Shown: one piece after another, positions 25,523 through 33,479 of the stretch | Position numbering within the stretch: position 1 is the first letter of the stretch | How the letters are laid out: each line of letters begins with the position of its first letter | Origin: CAVZTA01 sp963778025 | GTDB taxonomy: Bacteria > Chloroflexota > Limnocylindria > Limnocylindrales > CSP1-4 | Length of the DNA stretch: 64,000 nucleotides | Direction of reading: 5' to 3' | NCBI GenBank assembly: GCA_963778025.1 | Contig: CAVZTA010000019.1 | Location: 124,001 to 188,000, forward strand | Made by a program: the position numbers and the translations under genes | The notes under the pieces: generated by a model | What the model was told of the DNA's origin: nothing | The model's database searches: none | What the model saw: the letters and a program-made list of their open reading frames with translations, nothing else

Positions 25523-26593
25523 TCACGAGCCGTCGCCGGCGCGAGCGAGCGGCAGCGACGGTTTCGCGTCGAGCTCCGTGCCCGCCCGCACACCGGCCTC
25601 GAACCGCCAGGCCCCGGCGGCGCCGATCATCGCGCCGTTGTCGGTACAGAGCGCCGGCCGAGGGACGATGAGCGGCACGCCGAGCGCCTCGGCCTCGCCC
25701 GCCAGGCGTGTCCGCAGGGCGCTGTTCGCGGCCACGCCGCCGCCCAGGACGATCCCCCGGGCGCCCAGCCGCCGCGCAGCACGCACCGTCTTCGTGACCA
25801 GCACGTCGACCACGGAATCCTGGAAGCCCCAGGCGAGCTCGGCGGTGACGGGCGCCGGCAACGGCTCGGCAGGATCGGGGACGCGCTCGTCGACGCGCGC
25901 CTGGTCGACGATGCGACGCGCCGCGGTCTTGAGCCCCGAGAAGCTGAAGTCATCCGTGTCCGGCAGCCACGCTCGCGGGAAGACGCGATCGTGCGCGGCG
26001 GCGTCATCGGCGGCCCTGGAGATCGCGGGCCCGCCCGGATAGCCCAAGCCGAGCAGTCGGCCGACCTTGTCGAACGCCTCGCCGGCCGCGTCGTCGACGG
26101 TCGCGCCGAGGAAGCGATAGGTGAGGTGATCGCGCATCTCGACGAGGAACGTGTGGCCGCCCGACACGACGAGCGCGACCAGGGGGAACGGCGGCGGCTC
26201 CCGCTCCTCGGCCGGATCGAGCAGCCACGCCGCGTAGACGTGTCCCTCGAGGTGGTTCACCGGGATCAACGGCTTGTCGTGGACCCAGGCGAGCGTCTTC
26301 GCGAAGTTGATGCCGACGAGCAGGGACCCGGCCAGCCCGGGACCGTACGTGACCGCGATGCCGTCGACGTCGCCGACCGTCGCGCCGGCCGTCTCGAGGG
26401 CCTCGTCGAGCACCGGCACGATCCAGCGCAGATGCGCCCGCGCCGCGACCTCGGGGACGATGCCGCCGGTCGGCGCGTGCAACGCGACCTGCGACGCGAC
26501 GACATTGCTGTGGATCCGCCGGCCGCCTTCGACGAGCGCGATGCCGGTCTCGTCGCAGCTGCTCTCGACGGCCAGGATGAGCGGACCGGTCAC
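25523..26593 (-). CDS. tsaD: tRNA N6-adenosine threonylcarbamoyltransferase subunit TsaD
   Basis: Catalytic ASKHA subunit that, with TsaB and TsaE, transfers threonylcarbamoyl to A37 of ANN-decoding tRNAs. Metal-binding histidines are in NHLEGHVYAAWL. Other motifs are AVESSCDETG, VSGGHTFLV, GGGVAANSALR and CTDNGAMIG. It has 356 residues, normal for the family. Start GTG 26593 overlaps the rimI stop (GTGA). The partner genes tsaB and tsaE are immediately upstream in the same overlapping string, giving strong context support. Confidence 0.96.
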   Translation of the reverse strand: MTGPLILAVESSCDETGIALVEGGRRIHSNVVASQVALHAPTGGIVPEVAARAHLRWIVPVLDEALETAGATVGDVDGIAVTYGPGLAGSLLVGINFAKTLAWVHDKPLIPVNHLEGHVYAAWLLDPAEEREPPPFPLVALVVSGGHTFLVEMRDHLTYRFLGATVDDAAGEAFDKVGRLLGLGYPGGPAISRAADDAAAHDRVFPRAWLPDTDDFSFSGLKTAARRIVDQARVDERVPDPAEPLPAPVTAELAWGFQDSVVDVLVTKTVRAARRLGARGIVLGGGVAANSALRTRLAGEAEALGVPLIVPRPALCTDNGAMIGAAGAWRFEAGVRAGTELDAKPSLPLARAGDGS

Positions 26594-27180
26594 CGGCCGG
26601 CCTCGGCGTCGGCGGCGTCCTGGAGTCCGTCCGTCCAGCCCGCCGGCGGCTCCGGCGGCGGCGCGGCGTCGAGTGCTGCCCGGATGGCGTCGATGCGCGC
26701 CCGCATGGCCGGGGTGTCGAGCGGCTCGGTGGTCATGATCAGCGCGTCCTCGCCGTCGTCGCTGTAGTAGCGGGGCCGCAGACCGACGGGGCGAAAGCCG
26801 AACTTCTCGTACAGCTTCCGCGCGGCGAGGTTGGACAGCCGCACCTCGAGCGTCGCCTCGTGGGCGCGTCGGGCGACCGCGACGTCGAGCAGGGCGAGCA
26901 GCAGCTGGTCGCCGATGTGGCGTCGCCGCCACAGCGGGTGGACGGCGAAGGTCGTGACGTGCGCCTCGTCGACCATCAGCCAGATCCCGCCGTAGGCGAT
27001 GACGCGACCGTCGACCTCGGCGACGAGGTAGTGCGCGAGGCGGTTGGTCTCGATCTCGGAGCGGTAGGCGTGTGGCGGCCACGGGCTGGTGAAGCTCGCC
27101 TTCTCGATCGCCTGGACATCGGCCAGGTGGTCGACGCGCATCGCGCCGATCGTGAGGCGCACGGGCGGACGGGCGACCAT
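26590..27180 (-). CDS. rimI: Ribosomal protein S18 N-alpha-acetyltransferase family, RimI
   Basis: A 196-residue GNAT acetyltransferase. The acetyl-CoA-binding motif is VHPLWRRRHIGDQLLLALL, followed by EVRLSNLAARKLYEKFGF, a RimI signature with the catalytic Tyr region GLRPRYYSDDGEDALIM. RimI acetylates the N-terminus of S18 and sometimes other proteins. The C-terminal 45 residues, Ala/Pro-rich, extend beyond the family core. The ATG overlaps the tsaB stop (TGATG), and its stop overlaps the tsaD start. Location between tsaB and tsaD is a common arrangement. Confidence 0.92.
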   Translation of the reverse strand: MVARPPVRLTIGAMRVDHLADVQAIEKASFTSPWPPHAYRSEIETNRLAHYLVAEVDGRVIAYGGIWLMVDEAHVTTFAVHPLWRRRHIGDQLLLALLDVAVARRAHEATLEVRLSNLAARKLYEKFGFRPVGLRPRYYSDDGEDALIMTTEPLDTPAMRARIDAIRAALDAAPPPEPPAGWTDGLQDAADAEAGR

Positions 27181-27914
27181 CAGACCCGCGCCTCGCCACC
27201 GGCGCGTCCCGCCTCGGCGGTGACCGCGACGGCATCGTCGGGCGCGGCGACCCGGACGCCGCGCGGGAGCGTGACGTACTCGGGGACCAGGCGGGCGAGG
27301 TCGTCGCCAGCGGGCTGGTCCCGGAGCCGCGCGGCACCGAGGGACAGGAGCGCCGTGGCGAGGCCTCGGACCGCCTCGGCGCCCCGCTCCAGCGCGTCGG
27401 CGGGCGCACGGTCCGCGAGGTCGACGGCGATCAGGCGCTCGCCGGCGCGGAGCTCGGGCTCGTGGCCGCCGGGCAGATGACGCGCCGGTTCACCGCGCCG
27501 GCAGAGCACCCGGTCGCTGAGCCCGGCCGGCAGGAGCAGCGCCCACGGTCCATCGCCCAAGCGCGCCTCGGCGGCCCGCAGCAATGCGTCCGAGGTGGCC
27601 ACCCCGACGAGCGGGATCGTCAGCGCACGCGCCAGGCCCTTGGCCGTCGCGAGTCCGACCCGCAGCCCCGTGAACGCCCCCGGACCCGTCCCGACGACGA
27701 TCCCGCGCAGCCTTGACCTGCGCAGGTTCGCCTCGCCCAGCAGCCGGCCGATGTTCGGCAGCAGCGTCTCGCCATGGCGATACCCGGCCGACCACGTGCT
27801 GGCACCCAGCGGTTCGCCATCGGGCGCGCCGACCGCGATCACGGCCTGGGTGGTGGCCGTGTCGAGCGCGAGGATCGCGGCTCGACGACCATCCCGTCGC
27901 GTGTCGCCGCTCAT
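27180..27914 (-). CDS. tsaB: tRNA threonylcarbamoyl adenosine modification protein TsaB
   Basis: A non-catalytic ASKHA paralog of TsaD that dimerises with it. The N-terminal ILALDTATTQAVIAVGAPDG matches the phosphate-1-like loop, and GTGPGAFTGLRVGLATAKGL is the family signature near residue 78. It has 244 residues. The ATG at 27914 overlaps the tsaE stop by four bases, and the TGA is shared with the rimI start. Residues beyond 130 are divergent but uninterrupted. Confidence 0.93.
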   Translation of the reverse strand: MSGDTRRDGRRAAILALDTATTQAVIAVGAPDGEPLGASTWSAGYRHGETLLPNIGRLLGEANLRRSRLRGIVVGTGPGAFTGLRVGLATAKGLARALTIPLVGVATSDALLRAAEARLGDGPWALLLPAGLSDRVLCRRGEPARHLPGGHEPELRAGERLIAVDLADRAPADALERGAEAVRGLATALLSLGAARLRDQPAGDDLARLVPEYVTLPRGVRVAAPDDAVAVTAEAGRAGGEARV

Positions 27915-28396
27915 GCGGCCGTCTCGGCGGCGACCGCCGCCGCCAGGTACCGCCGATGGCGCGCATCGCCGGCCTCGAGCCGGATGCTTCGCGGCTCGTC
28001 GCCGGTCCCGTCGATCCTGACCTCGAGCCGCGCATCCGGCACGGCCTCACCCAGCCGCTCGGCCCATTCGACGAGGGTGACGCCCTCGCGCTGCCGCTCG
28101 TCGAGCAGCCCACCGGCGAGCGCATCCGCGGCGTCGGCGAGGCGATACAGGTCGAGGTGGAACAGCGGCAGGCGGCCGTCGTACTCGGTCATCAGGACGA
28201 ACGTCGGAGAGTTGACGACATCGGTCACGCCGAGACCGGCGCCGAACCCCTTCGCGAACTGGGTCTTGCCCGCGCCCAGCTCGCCGATGAGGCAGAGCAG
28301 ATCGCCCGGTTCGGCGACGCGCGCGAGGCGGGCGGCGAGCGCCCGGGTGATGGCGGGATCATCGGACCGGACGACGACCGCGTCGGAGGTGGACAC
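27911..28396 (-). CDS. tsaE: tRNA threonylcarbamoyl adenosine modification ATPase TsaE
   Basis: A 161-residue P-loop ATPase needed for cycling of the TsaBD complex. Walker A is GELGAGKTQFAKG, followed by VNSPTFVLMTEY, LFHLDLYRL and VEWAERL. Start GTG 28396 lies directly after CGGGAG, too close for a classical Shine-Dalgarno, and a TACCCT hexamer ends six bases upstream, so a leaderless message is plausible. It heads the string tsaE-tsaB-rimI-tsaD-rsmA-ispE-ridA. Confidence 0.92.
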   Translation of the reverse strand: MSTSDAVVVRSDDPAITRALAARLARVAEPGDLLCLIGELGAGKTQFAKGFGAGLGVTDVVNSPTFVLMTEYDGRLPLFHLDLYRLADAADALAGGLLDERQREGVTLVEWAERLGEAVPDARLEVRIDGTGDEPRSIRLEAGDARHRRYLAAAVAAETAA

Positions 28397-28402
28397 CTCC
28401 CG

Positions 28403-28408
28403 AGGGTA
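28403..28408 (-). promoter_or_regulatory. -10 hexamer implying a leaderless tsaE operon transcript
   Basis: TACCCT on the minus strand lies six bases before GTG 28396, in the 43-base gap after the KOW-tailed gene. No -35 is evident. Confidence 0.35.
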
Positions 28409-28439
28409 CCGTGCGACCCCGTCAGGAGCCGTCAGGGAG

Positions 28440-29546
28440 TCAGACGAATCGTTCGAGATCCGCCAGCGGCAGCGCGACCGGAGCAGTCTCGTCGAAGCGG
28501 ACCCAGCCGCTCTCGAGCTGCGTGCCGGCCTCGAAGCGACGCAGTCCCGCGAGACCTTCCAGGCGGCCCTCGCGTCCCGTGTGCGGCCCATGCTTGACGC
28601 GCACGAGGTCCGGCGGCAGCGTCGGCAGAACGAGATCCGGCACGTCCCACACGACGGCCGGCGGGTCCCCGACGATCGCGACGTCCGAGCCGGCCAGCGC
28701 CTCGAACAGCGAGACCACCGGCGATGGCAGGGCTCGCCGGACGGCACCCTCGAGCACGAGGATCCCGAACGGCGGGGCGCCGTGCAGGGCCGCGCGCTGC
28801 CGCCGCTCGGATGCCAGGAGGTCGCGCAGGTCCTTGCCGGCGAGCGACGCCACGACGATCCCGCGGACGCCCATCGCCCGAGCGCGCGTAAGCGCCTCGG
28901 CGTCGATGCGCGCACCGACCACGAGGATCGTCCCCGCTCGTCCGACGTCGATGCCTCCCGTCCGCAGCTCGCCGGCGGCATCGGTCGCGAGGTCGAGCCG
29001 GCCGTGCGCCGGCTGACCGGTCATGAGGACGCCGGTCATCGCCCGGCCCCGGACGCGGACAGAGATCCCGGCGCCGGGTGCGACATCGACCACCTCGCCC
29101 GCGATCGGCGAGGCCATCGTGTCGCGGTGCTCGCCCGTCACGAGCCACCACTTGTCGCCGCTGGGCAGCGGCGCGAGCAGCTCGCCATCGGTCCGTGCGG
29201 CACGGCGTCGCAGGCCTCGCACCTCGAGCTCGCCGGTCCAGCGGTCGCCCGTCTTCGCGACCGCCGTCGGCCACGTCGTCGGCGCCGGTCCCTGCCCGCC
29301 GGCGTCAGCCGGCGCCCGGTTCGTCGACGCGTCGGCGGGGCTCACCGGCAGTCCAGCGGGTCGCGGCAGGACGTCCTCGAGGCGCGCGTCGCGGACGCGC
29401 TCGAGGAGCGGCTGGCCCGGTTCGATCGTCTGACCCGTGCTGACCAGCGCGTGGTCGCCGGGCGCGAGCCCGAAGCGAACGACCGGCGTGTCGGTGACGA
29501 GCCGGCGGGCGGCGACCAGCTCGATCGCGTCGAGCGTCGCGGTCAC
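28440..29546 (-). CDS. Uncharacterised protein with a C-terminal KOW-like segment, partner of the MutL-like protein
   Basis: A 368-residue soluble protein with no signal peptide or membrane helix. The N-terminal 70 residues look like an all-beta domain (ALVSTGQTIEPGQPLLERV). After a low-complexity linker comes an SPIAGEVVDVAPGAGISVRV segment resembling biotinyl/lipoyl or other beta-sandwich folds. A Rossmann-like block follows (GTILVVGARIDAEALTRARA, then GVRGIVVASL). The end, VRVKHGPHTGREGRLEGL, resembles a KOW motif. I do not recognise a named family. Start GTG 29546 overlaps the stop of the MutL-like gene (GTGA), so the two are probably made together. Confidence 0.7.
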   Translation of the reverse strand: MTATLDAIELVAARRLVTDTPVVRFGLAPGDHALVSTGQTIEPGQPLLERVRDARLEDVLPRPAGLPVSPADASTNRAPADAGGQGPAPTTWPTAVAKTGDRWTGELEVRGLRRRAARTDGELLAPLPSGDKWWLVTGEHRDTMASPIAGEVVDVAPGAGISVRVRGRAMTGVLMTGQPAHGRLDLATDAAGELRTGGIDVGRAGTILVVGARIDAEALTRARAMGVRGIVVASLAGKDLRDLLASERRQRAALHGAPPFGILVLEGAVRRALPSPVVSLFEALAGSDVAIVGDPPAVVWDVPDLVLPTLPPDLVRVKHGPHTGREGRLEGLAGLRRFEAGTQLESGWVRFDETAPVALPLADLERFV

Positions 29547-31142
29547 GAGCTCAACCCCGACCACAGCGCCCGCTGCCAGGCGTCGAGCAGCTCGCGGCGG
29601 CGTTCGAGCCGCTCCGGCAGGCGGAGCGGGACGTCGCGCAGGTCGACGAGCAGCCCGCCGAGCCCGCCGCCGACATCGACGGCGAAGTGCCGGCCGCGCG
29701 CCCCGAGGACGACCGGATCGCGGAACCGGAACTCCACGATGGCGCGCTCGCCGGGTGGCAGGTCGACCAGCTGGAGCCCACCCGGGACCAGCTCCGTCTC
29801 GGATGCGCCGCCCGCCGCGTGCACGACGAGCTGTCCGGCCGCGCGGCTCGCGCGCATCCCCGACGGCATGACCACGCTGCCGATGGGCGCGAGCAGGTCG
29901 TCGCGGAGGTCGCTGATGAGCCGCTGCCGCTCGGTGTCGTCGGCGACGGACCCGAGCGGCCCGAGGAGGCGCGCGTGATCGAGGGCGAACCCGGTCGCGC
30001 CCGAGCGTCGCAGGACGTCGGCCAGCGCGAGGGCCACCGCGGGTCCGGGCGCGACCTGCCACGCACCGCCGGTGGCGACCACGAGGTCGGGCATCGGCAG
30101 GGCGGCGAACGTCGGCGTCGCCGCGATCAGCCGCGCGAGCGCGGCGCGGGCCGCGGCCAGCCGCAGCAGCGCGCCATCGCCGTGCGCCTCGCCCCACGGC
30201 GCGAAGCGCAGCTCCCGGAGCCGGTCGCGCAGCCGCATCCGGTCGATGGCGATGGTCGACCAGCCGAGCACGCCGTCGACGACCGGGTCGCCGAACTCGT
30301 CGGGAACGAGGGCGGCGCCCGTGACGATCGCCGCGTGGATCGCGCCCTCGCTCGGCGGTGCGGCGATCCGCATCCCGGCCCCGTGGCCGATCTCGACGAC
30401 CTCCACCTGGCGCTCCAGGATGGCGCCGAGCGTCCCCGCGGCCCGGACCATCGCCCGCCGGCCGTCGTCAGGGCCGCCCCGCAGGCCGTCGAGCAGCTCC
30501 CGCAACGGTTCGCCCGCGGGCTCGCCGCTGGTCGCCGCGGGCGCCATGATGATCGCGCCGGGTCGCTCGGCGCCGGCGAGCCCCTCGACCTTGGCGAGCT
30601 GGTCCTTGAGCCCGCCGGCGAGCACGATCGTGAGCTGCGGTCGACGGGCGGCCGCGGCCGCGACGAGGGTGGTGAGCTCGGGGAGGAGGCCTCGCTCGTC
30701 GCCGCCGGGCGGATCCGAGGCGCCCGCGAGCACCGCGTCCACGGTGGGGTCGTCGAGCAGTCGCGCGAGGGCGAGGACGTCGCTGCCGTCGAGCGAGAGC
30801 GGGCGCGTGCGCCAGCCGGCCGCGGCGGCGGCCGCGAGGAGCGGCGTCGACGCCCGCTGGGACGCGGCGACGACGGCGACGACCGGCGGCTCGACGGTCC
30901 GGGCGATGAGTCGGGCGGGCTCGCTCGACCCGGGACCGAGACGCAGGGTCTCGGCGAGCTCGGGGTCCGACGGTTCGCAGCCGCCCGACGAGGAGCGAGG
31001 CCAGCGGATCGGGACCCACGCCGGCCGGCGCCGCGGTCGAGCCGAGCAGCCGCCACCGCCCGTCGACCCAGCCGATGAGCGACACGGCGGCCGTGGCCGT
31101 CCCGTGGTCGACAGCCAGGAAGGCTCGCGGTTCGCCGGTCAT
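29543..31142 (-). CDS. MutL-like ASKHA-fold protein (glutamate mutase MutL family), frameshifted
   Basis: About 532 residues. The N-terminus AFLAVDHGTATAAVSLIGWV is a phosphate-binding loop of the actin/hexokinase/Hsp70 fold. Later segments TVDAVLAGASDPPGGDERGL, TIVLAGG and PDLVVATGGAWQVAPGPAVA match the MutL family (PF13941), named from genes beside B12-dependent glutamate mutase. No mutase gene is present here. The frame changes near 30974: LLVGRLRT must join to SDPELAETLRLGPGSSEPAR. The length is one over a multiple of three, consistent with one extra base. The ATG at 31142 follows a TACCAT hexamer by seven bases. Confidence 0.72.
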
Positions 31143-31149
31143 CGCCGGG

Positions 31150-31155
31150 ATGGTA
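31150..31155 (-). promoter_or_regulatory. -10 hexamer implying a leaderless MutL-like transcript
   Basis: TACCAT on the minus strand ends seven bases before the ATG at 31142. It sits in GGTACCATCCCG, identical to the sequence before the PPOX gene. No -35 and no Shine-Dalgarno are seen. Confidence 0.42.
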
Positions 31156-31251
31156 CCGGTGCGGCCCCCGTCGAACGCGATCGATGCCGACGCCCGACGA
31201 CCAGATCCGAGCGGTGCCGACGCCGAGGGACCGCCCTTCGGGCGCCAGGTG

Positions 31252-31349
31252 GCTGAGATGCAAGGCGCCACCGAGGAGCGGAGCCGGGCGCACTCGGACG
31301 TGCGTCCGGCGAGCACCGCAGGTGGCAACGCGGCAGATCGGCCGCATGG
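31252..31349 (+). repeat. Dispersed intergenic repeat, copy B
   Basis: It reads ggctgagatgc, aaggcgcc, aggagcggagc, gcgcactcgg, gcgagcaccgcaggtggcaa and gcagatcggcc along the plus strand. It is close to copy D, and lies between the 96-residue protein gene and the MutL-like gene. Confidence 0.72.
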
Positions 31350-31377
31350 CGCCCGACCGTTGGATCGGCCTAGAACG

Positions 31378-31668
31378 CTAGGCGTCCCAGGTGAAGCCTT
31401 CGTCCAGGTCTTCCAGGCGCTCGATCAACGCTTCGATGCCCGCTTCGTCGGCCAGGAGCTCCGTGGCCGGGGGCAGCTCGCCACCGAACAGCTCGCGGAG
31501 GACCGGGTCGAAGAACAGCATCGCGGGCGCACCGAGTGGCCGGTAGGGGCGCGACGCCTGCAGGAAGTGCATCGCGGGGCCCGTCAGCCCACGCAGGCGG
31601 ATCTCGCGCGCGACGAGCTCGACCAGCGCCTCGCGCCGTTCGTCCAGGGGCTCGTACGGAAGGTTCAC
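31378..31668 (-). CDS. Small conserved-looking protein of unknown function
   Basis: A 96-residue soluble protein with good coding character, no signal peptide and no membrane helix. The core PAMHFLQASRPYRPLGAPAM is hydrophobic and Pro-rich and is followed by FFDPVLRELFG, then an acidic C-terminus (LIERLEDLDEGFTWDA). I have a faint memory of similar short proteins with a PA-FLE-PLSFLGSQ-like core in anaerobes and Chloroflexota but cannot name the family. Its ATG overlaps the macrodomain stop by four bases (ATGA), so it is likely co-expressed with it. Confidence 0.65.
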   Translation of the reverse strand: MNLPYEPLDERREALVELVAREIRLRGLTGPAMHFLQASRPYRPLGAPAMLFFDPVLRELFGGELPPATELLADEAGIEALIERLEDLDEGFTWDA

Positions 31669-32219
31669 CCGATGGACTCGTTCGCCGTGGCCAGCGGGTC
31701 GCCCGGCGCGCCCGGTGCGGTGACGGCCATCGCGGCTGCGAACGCGTCATACGCCGCCGCACCGCGAAGCGCGAAGATGACGTGCTCGACCGACTCGCTG
31801 CGCGGCAGCTCGTCGCGGACCGTGGACACGGCGATGCGCGCCGCCTCGTCGAGCGGGAAGCCGCCGACGCCGGTGCCGAGGGCCGGGAACGCGATGCTCG
31901 TCACGCCCTGCTCCCGTGCCCGGGCCATCGCCGACCGAACGGCCGCCTCGATCGCCTCCGCGCTCGTGCGCCGATCACGGTCGAGCGACACCGCGTGGAT
32001 GACGAGCCGGGCCGCGAGCTTGCCGGCTGTCGTGACGATCGCTTCACCCATCTCCACCGGCGCCTGACGCACCGCTGCGAACTCGATCGCGTCACCACCG
32101 GCCCGTTTCAGGGCACCGCCGACCCCGGTCGACATCCAGAGCGACGTGTTCGCCGCGTTCACGATGGCGTCGACCTCGAGGTCGCAGATATCCCCGTTCC
32201 AGAGCTCGATGCGTGCCAC
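31665..32219 (-). CDS. Macrodomain protein, probable ADP-ribose or O-acetyl-ADP-ribose hydrolase
   Basis: A 184-residue single macrodomain. The ADP-ribose-binding motifs are GDICDLEVDAIVNAANTSLW with GVGGAL (loop 1) and IAFPALGTGVGGFPLDEAA (loop 2). Relatives remove ADP-ribose from proteins or deacetylate O-acetyl-ADP-ribose. Start GTG 32219 has GGAGGG upstream. The N-terminal coding region overlaps the apparent 3' end of alr by 61 bases. Placement among cell-wall precursor genes is unusual and its role there is unclear. Confidence 0.88.
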   Translation of the reverse strand: MARIELWNGDICDLEVDAIVNAANTSLWMSTGVGGALKRAGGDAIEFAAVRQAPVEMGEAIVTTAGKLAARLVIHAVSLDRDRRTSAEAIEAAVRSAMARAREQGVTSIAFPALGTGVGGFPLDEAARIAVSTVRDELPRSESVEHVIFALRGAAAYDAFAAAMAVTAPGAPGDPLATANESIG

Positions 32220-33479
32220 GAGGCCCTCCAGCCCGTGAGGGTGCGAACACCCTCCGGCGCACCGGCGCGATGGTACACCCGGGTCAGCCGCCGAGACATC
32301 GACGTGACCACCTCCCAGCTGTTCGTGGTGCGACGTCGCGCCAGCTCCGCGGCCTCGATCGACGCCTCGCCCTGTCGACCCAGGAGCACGAACTCGTCGG
32401 CCTCGTCGACGAGCGGCCCGGGCACGTCCGTCACGTCAGCGACCACCGCATCCATCGACACCCGCCCGACCAGCGGGACCGCGATGCCGCGCACCAGCGC
32501 CTCCGTCCGGCCGGCCCATGCCCGGCTCCACCCGTCGCCGTAGCCGACGGGCAGCGTCGCCAGCCGCGACGGCCGCTGGGTGACGAACCCGGGCCCATAG
32601 CCGACGCCGTGACCGGCCGGGAGGTCGACGACGCGCACGGGCCGGGCGACGAGCGCCATCACCGGACGCAGCGCGGCGGACAGGCCCGAGGCGGCGTCGA
32701 ACGTGACGTCGTCCGGCACGAGGCCGTACGTCGCAGAGCCCGGGTCTGACGGCGTCGAAGGCGCGCACGGTCCCGGCCAGGATCGCGCCGCTGGCGGCGA
32801 GGTGTCGTCGCGGCGCGCCGTCGGGTGATGCGTCCAGCGAGCCCAGGACGCGCTCGAAGATGGCCTCCTGCGCCCCGCTCCGCTCGGCGTCCTCGGGTGC
32901 GGCGAGATGCGACCAGATGCCCGCCACCCGGATCGCCGGGACGCCGCGCAGCCGGTCCAGCGCATCGCGCACGTCGACCGGCAGGATGCCCCCGCGACCC
33001 AGGCCCGTCTCGACCTCGACGTGGACGTCGAGCGGCGACCGGGCGGACACCCCGCGGGCCACGACCGCATCGACGAGCGCGTCCAGGAGCGCGCCCGAGC
33101 CGGCCGTCACGGCGATCCGCCGCGCCGCGGCGTCCGCGACGAACGACGGCGGCACGGGATACAGGACCACGATCGGCGCTCGCACGCCGCCGTCGCGCAG
33201 CTCGAGCGCCTCATCGACGGTCGCGACACACAGCCCGTCCGCGCCCGCGCTCTCCAGCGCCAGGGCCACCGGGACCGCACCGTGGCCGTACGCGTCGGCC
33301 TTGACGACGGGGTCGACACGGACCCCGGGGCCGACCGCGTCGCGGATCGCGCGATGGTTGCCGGCGAGTGCGTCGAGGTCGATCTCCAGCCACGCGGTAC
33401 GGGGCAGCGGCGGTAACCCCGCGGCCGCCAGGCGCGCCTCGATCGGCGGGCGCGTCGCGGGTCGAGCCGAGCCGGTCAG
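32159..33479 (-). CDS. alr: Alanine racemase, frameshifted, with a possible CTG start
   Basis: A PLP enzyme making D-alanine for peptidoglycan. The Schiff-base Lys is in VDPVVKADAYGHGAVPVA, and the catalytic region includes RVSMDAVVADVTD. The frame changes near 32738: AFDAVRPG continues as ATYGLVPDDVTFDA in the next frame, fitting one extra base. No ATG, GTG or TTG lies in frame upstream of the conserved WLEIDLDALAGNHRAIRD. The first possible start is CTG 33479, which overlaps the nnrD stop as CTGA in the same manner as neighbouring GTGA pairs. The conserved part ends near 32270; codons down to 32159 may not be genuine. Confidence 0.8.

Noticed and set aside
32270..32275. TACCAT hexamer upstream of the macrodomain gene as a promoter
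   Set aside because: It encodes the conserved VYH segment at the alr C-terminus, so coding constraint explains it.
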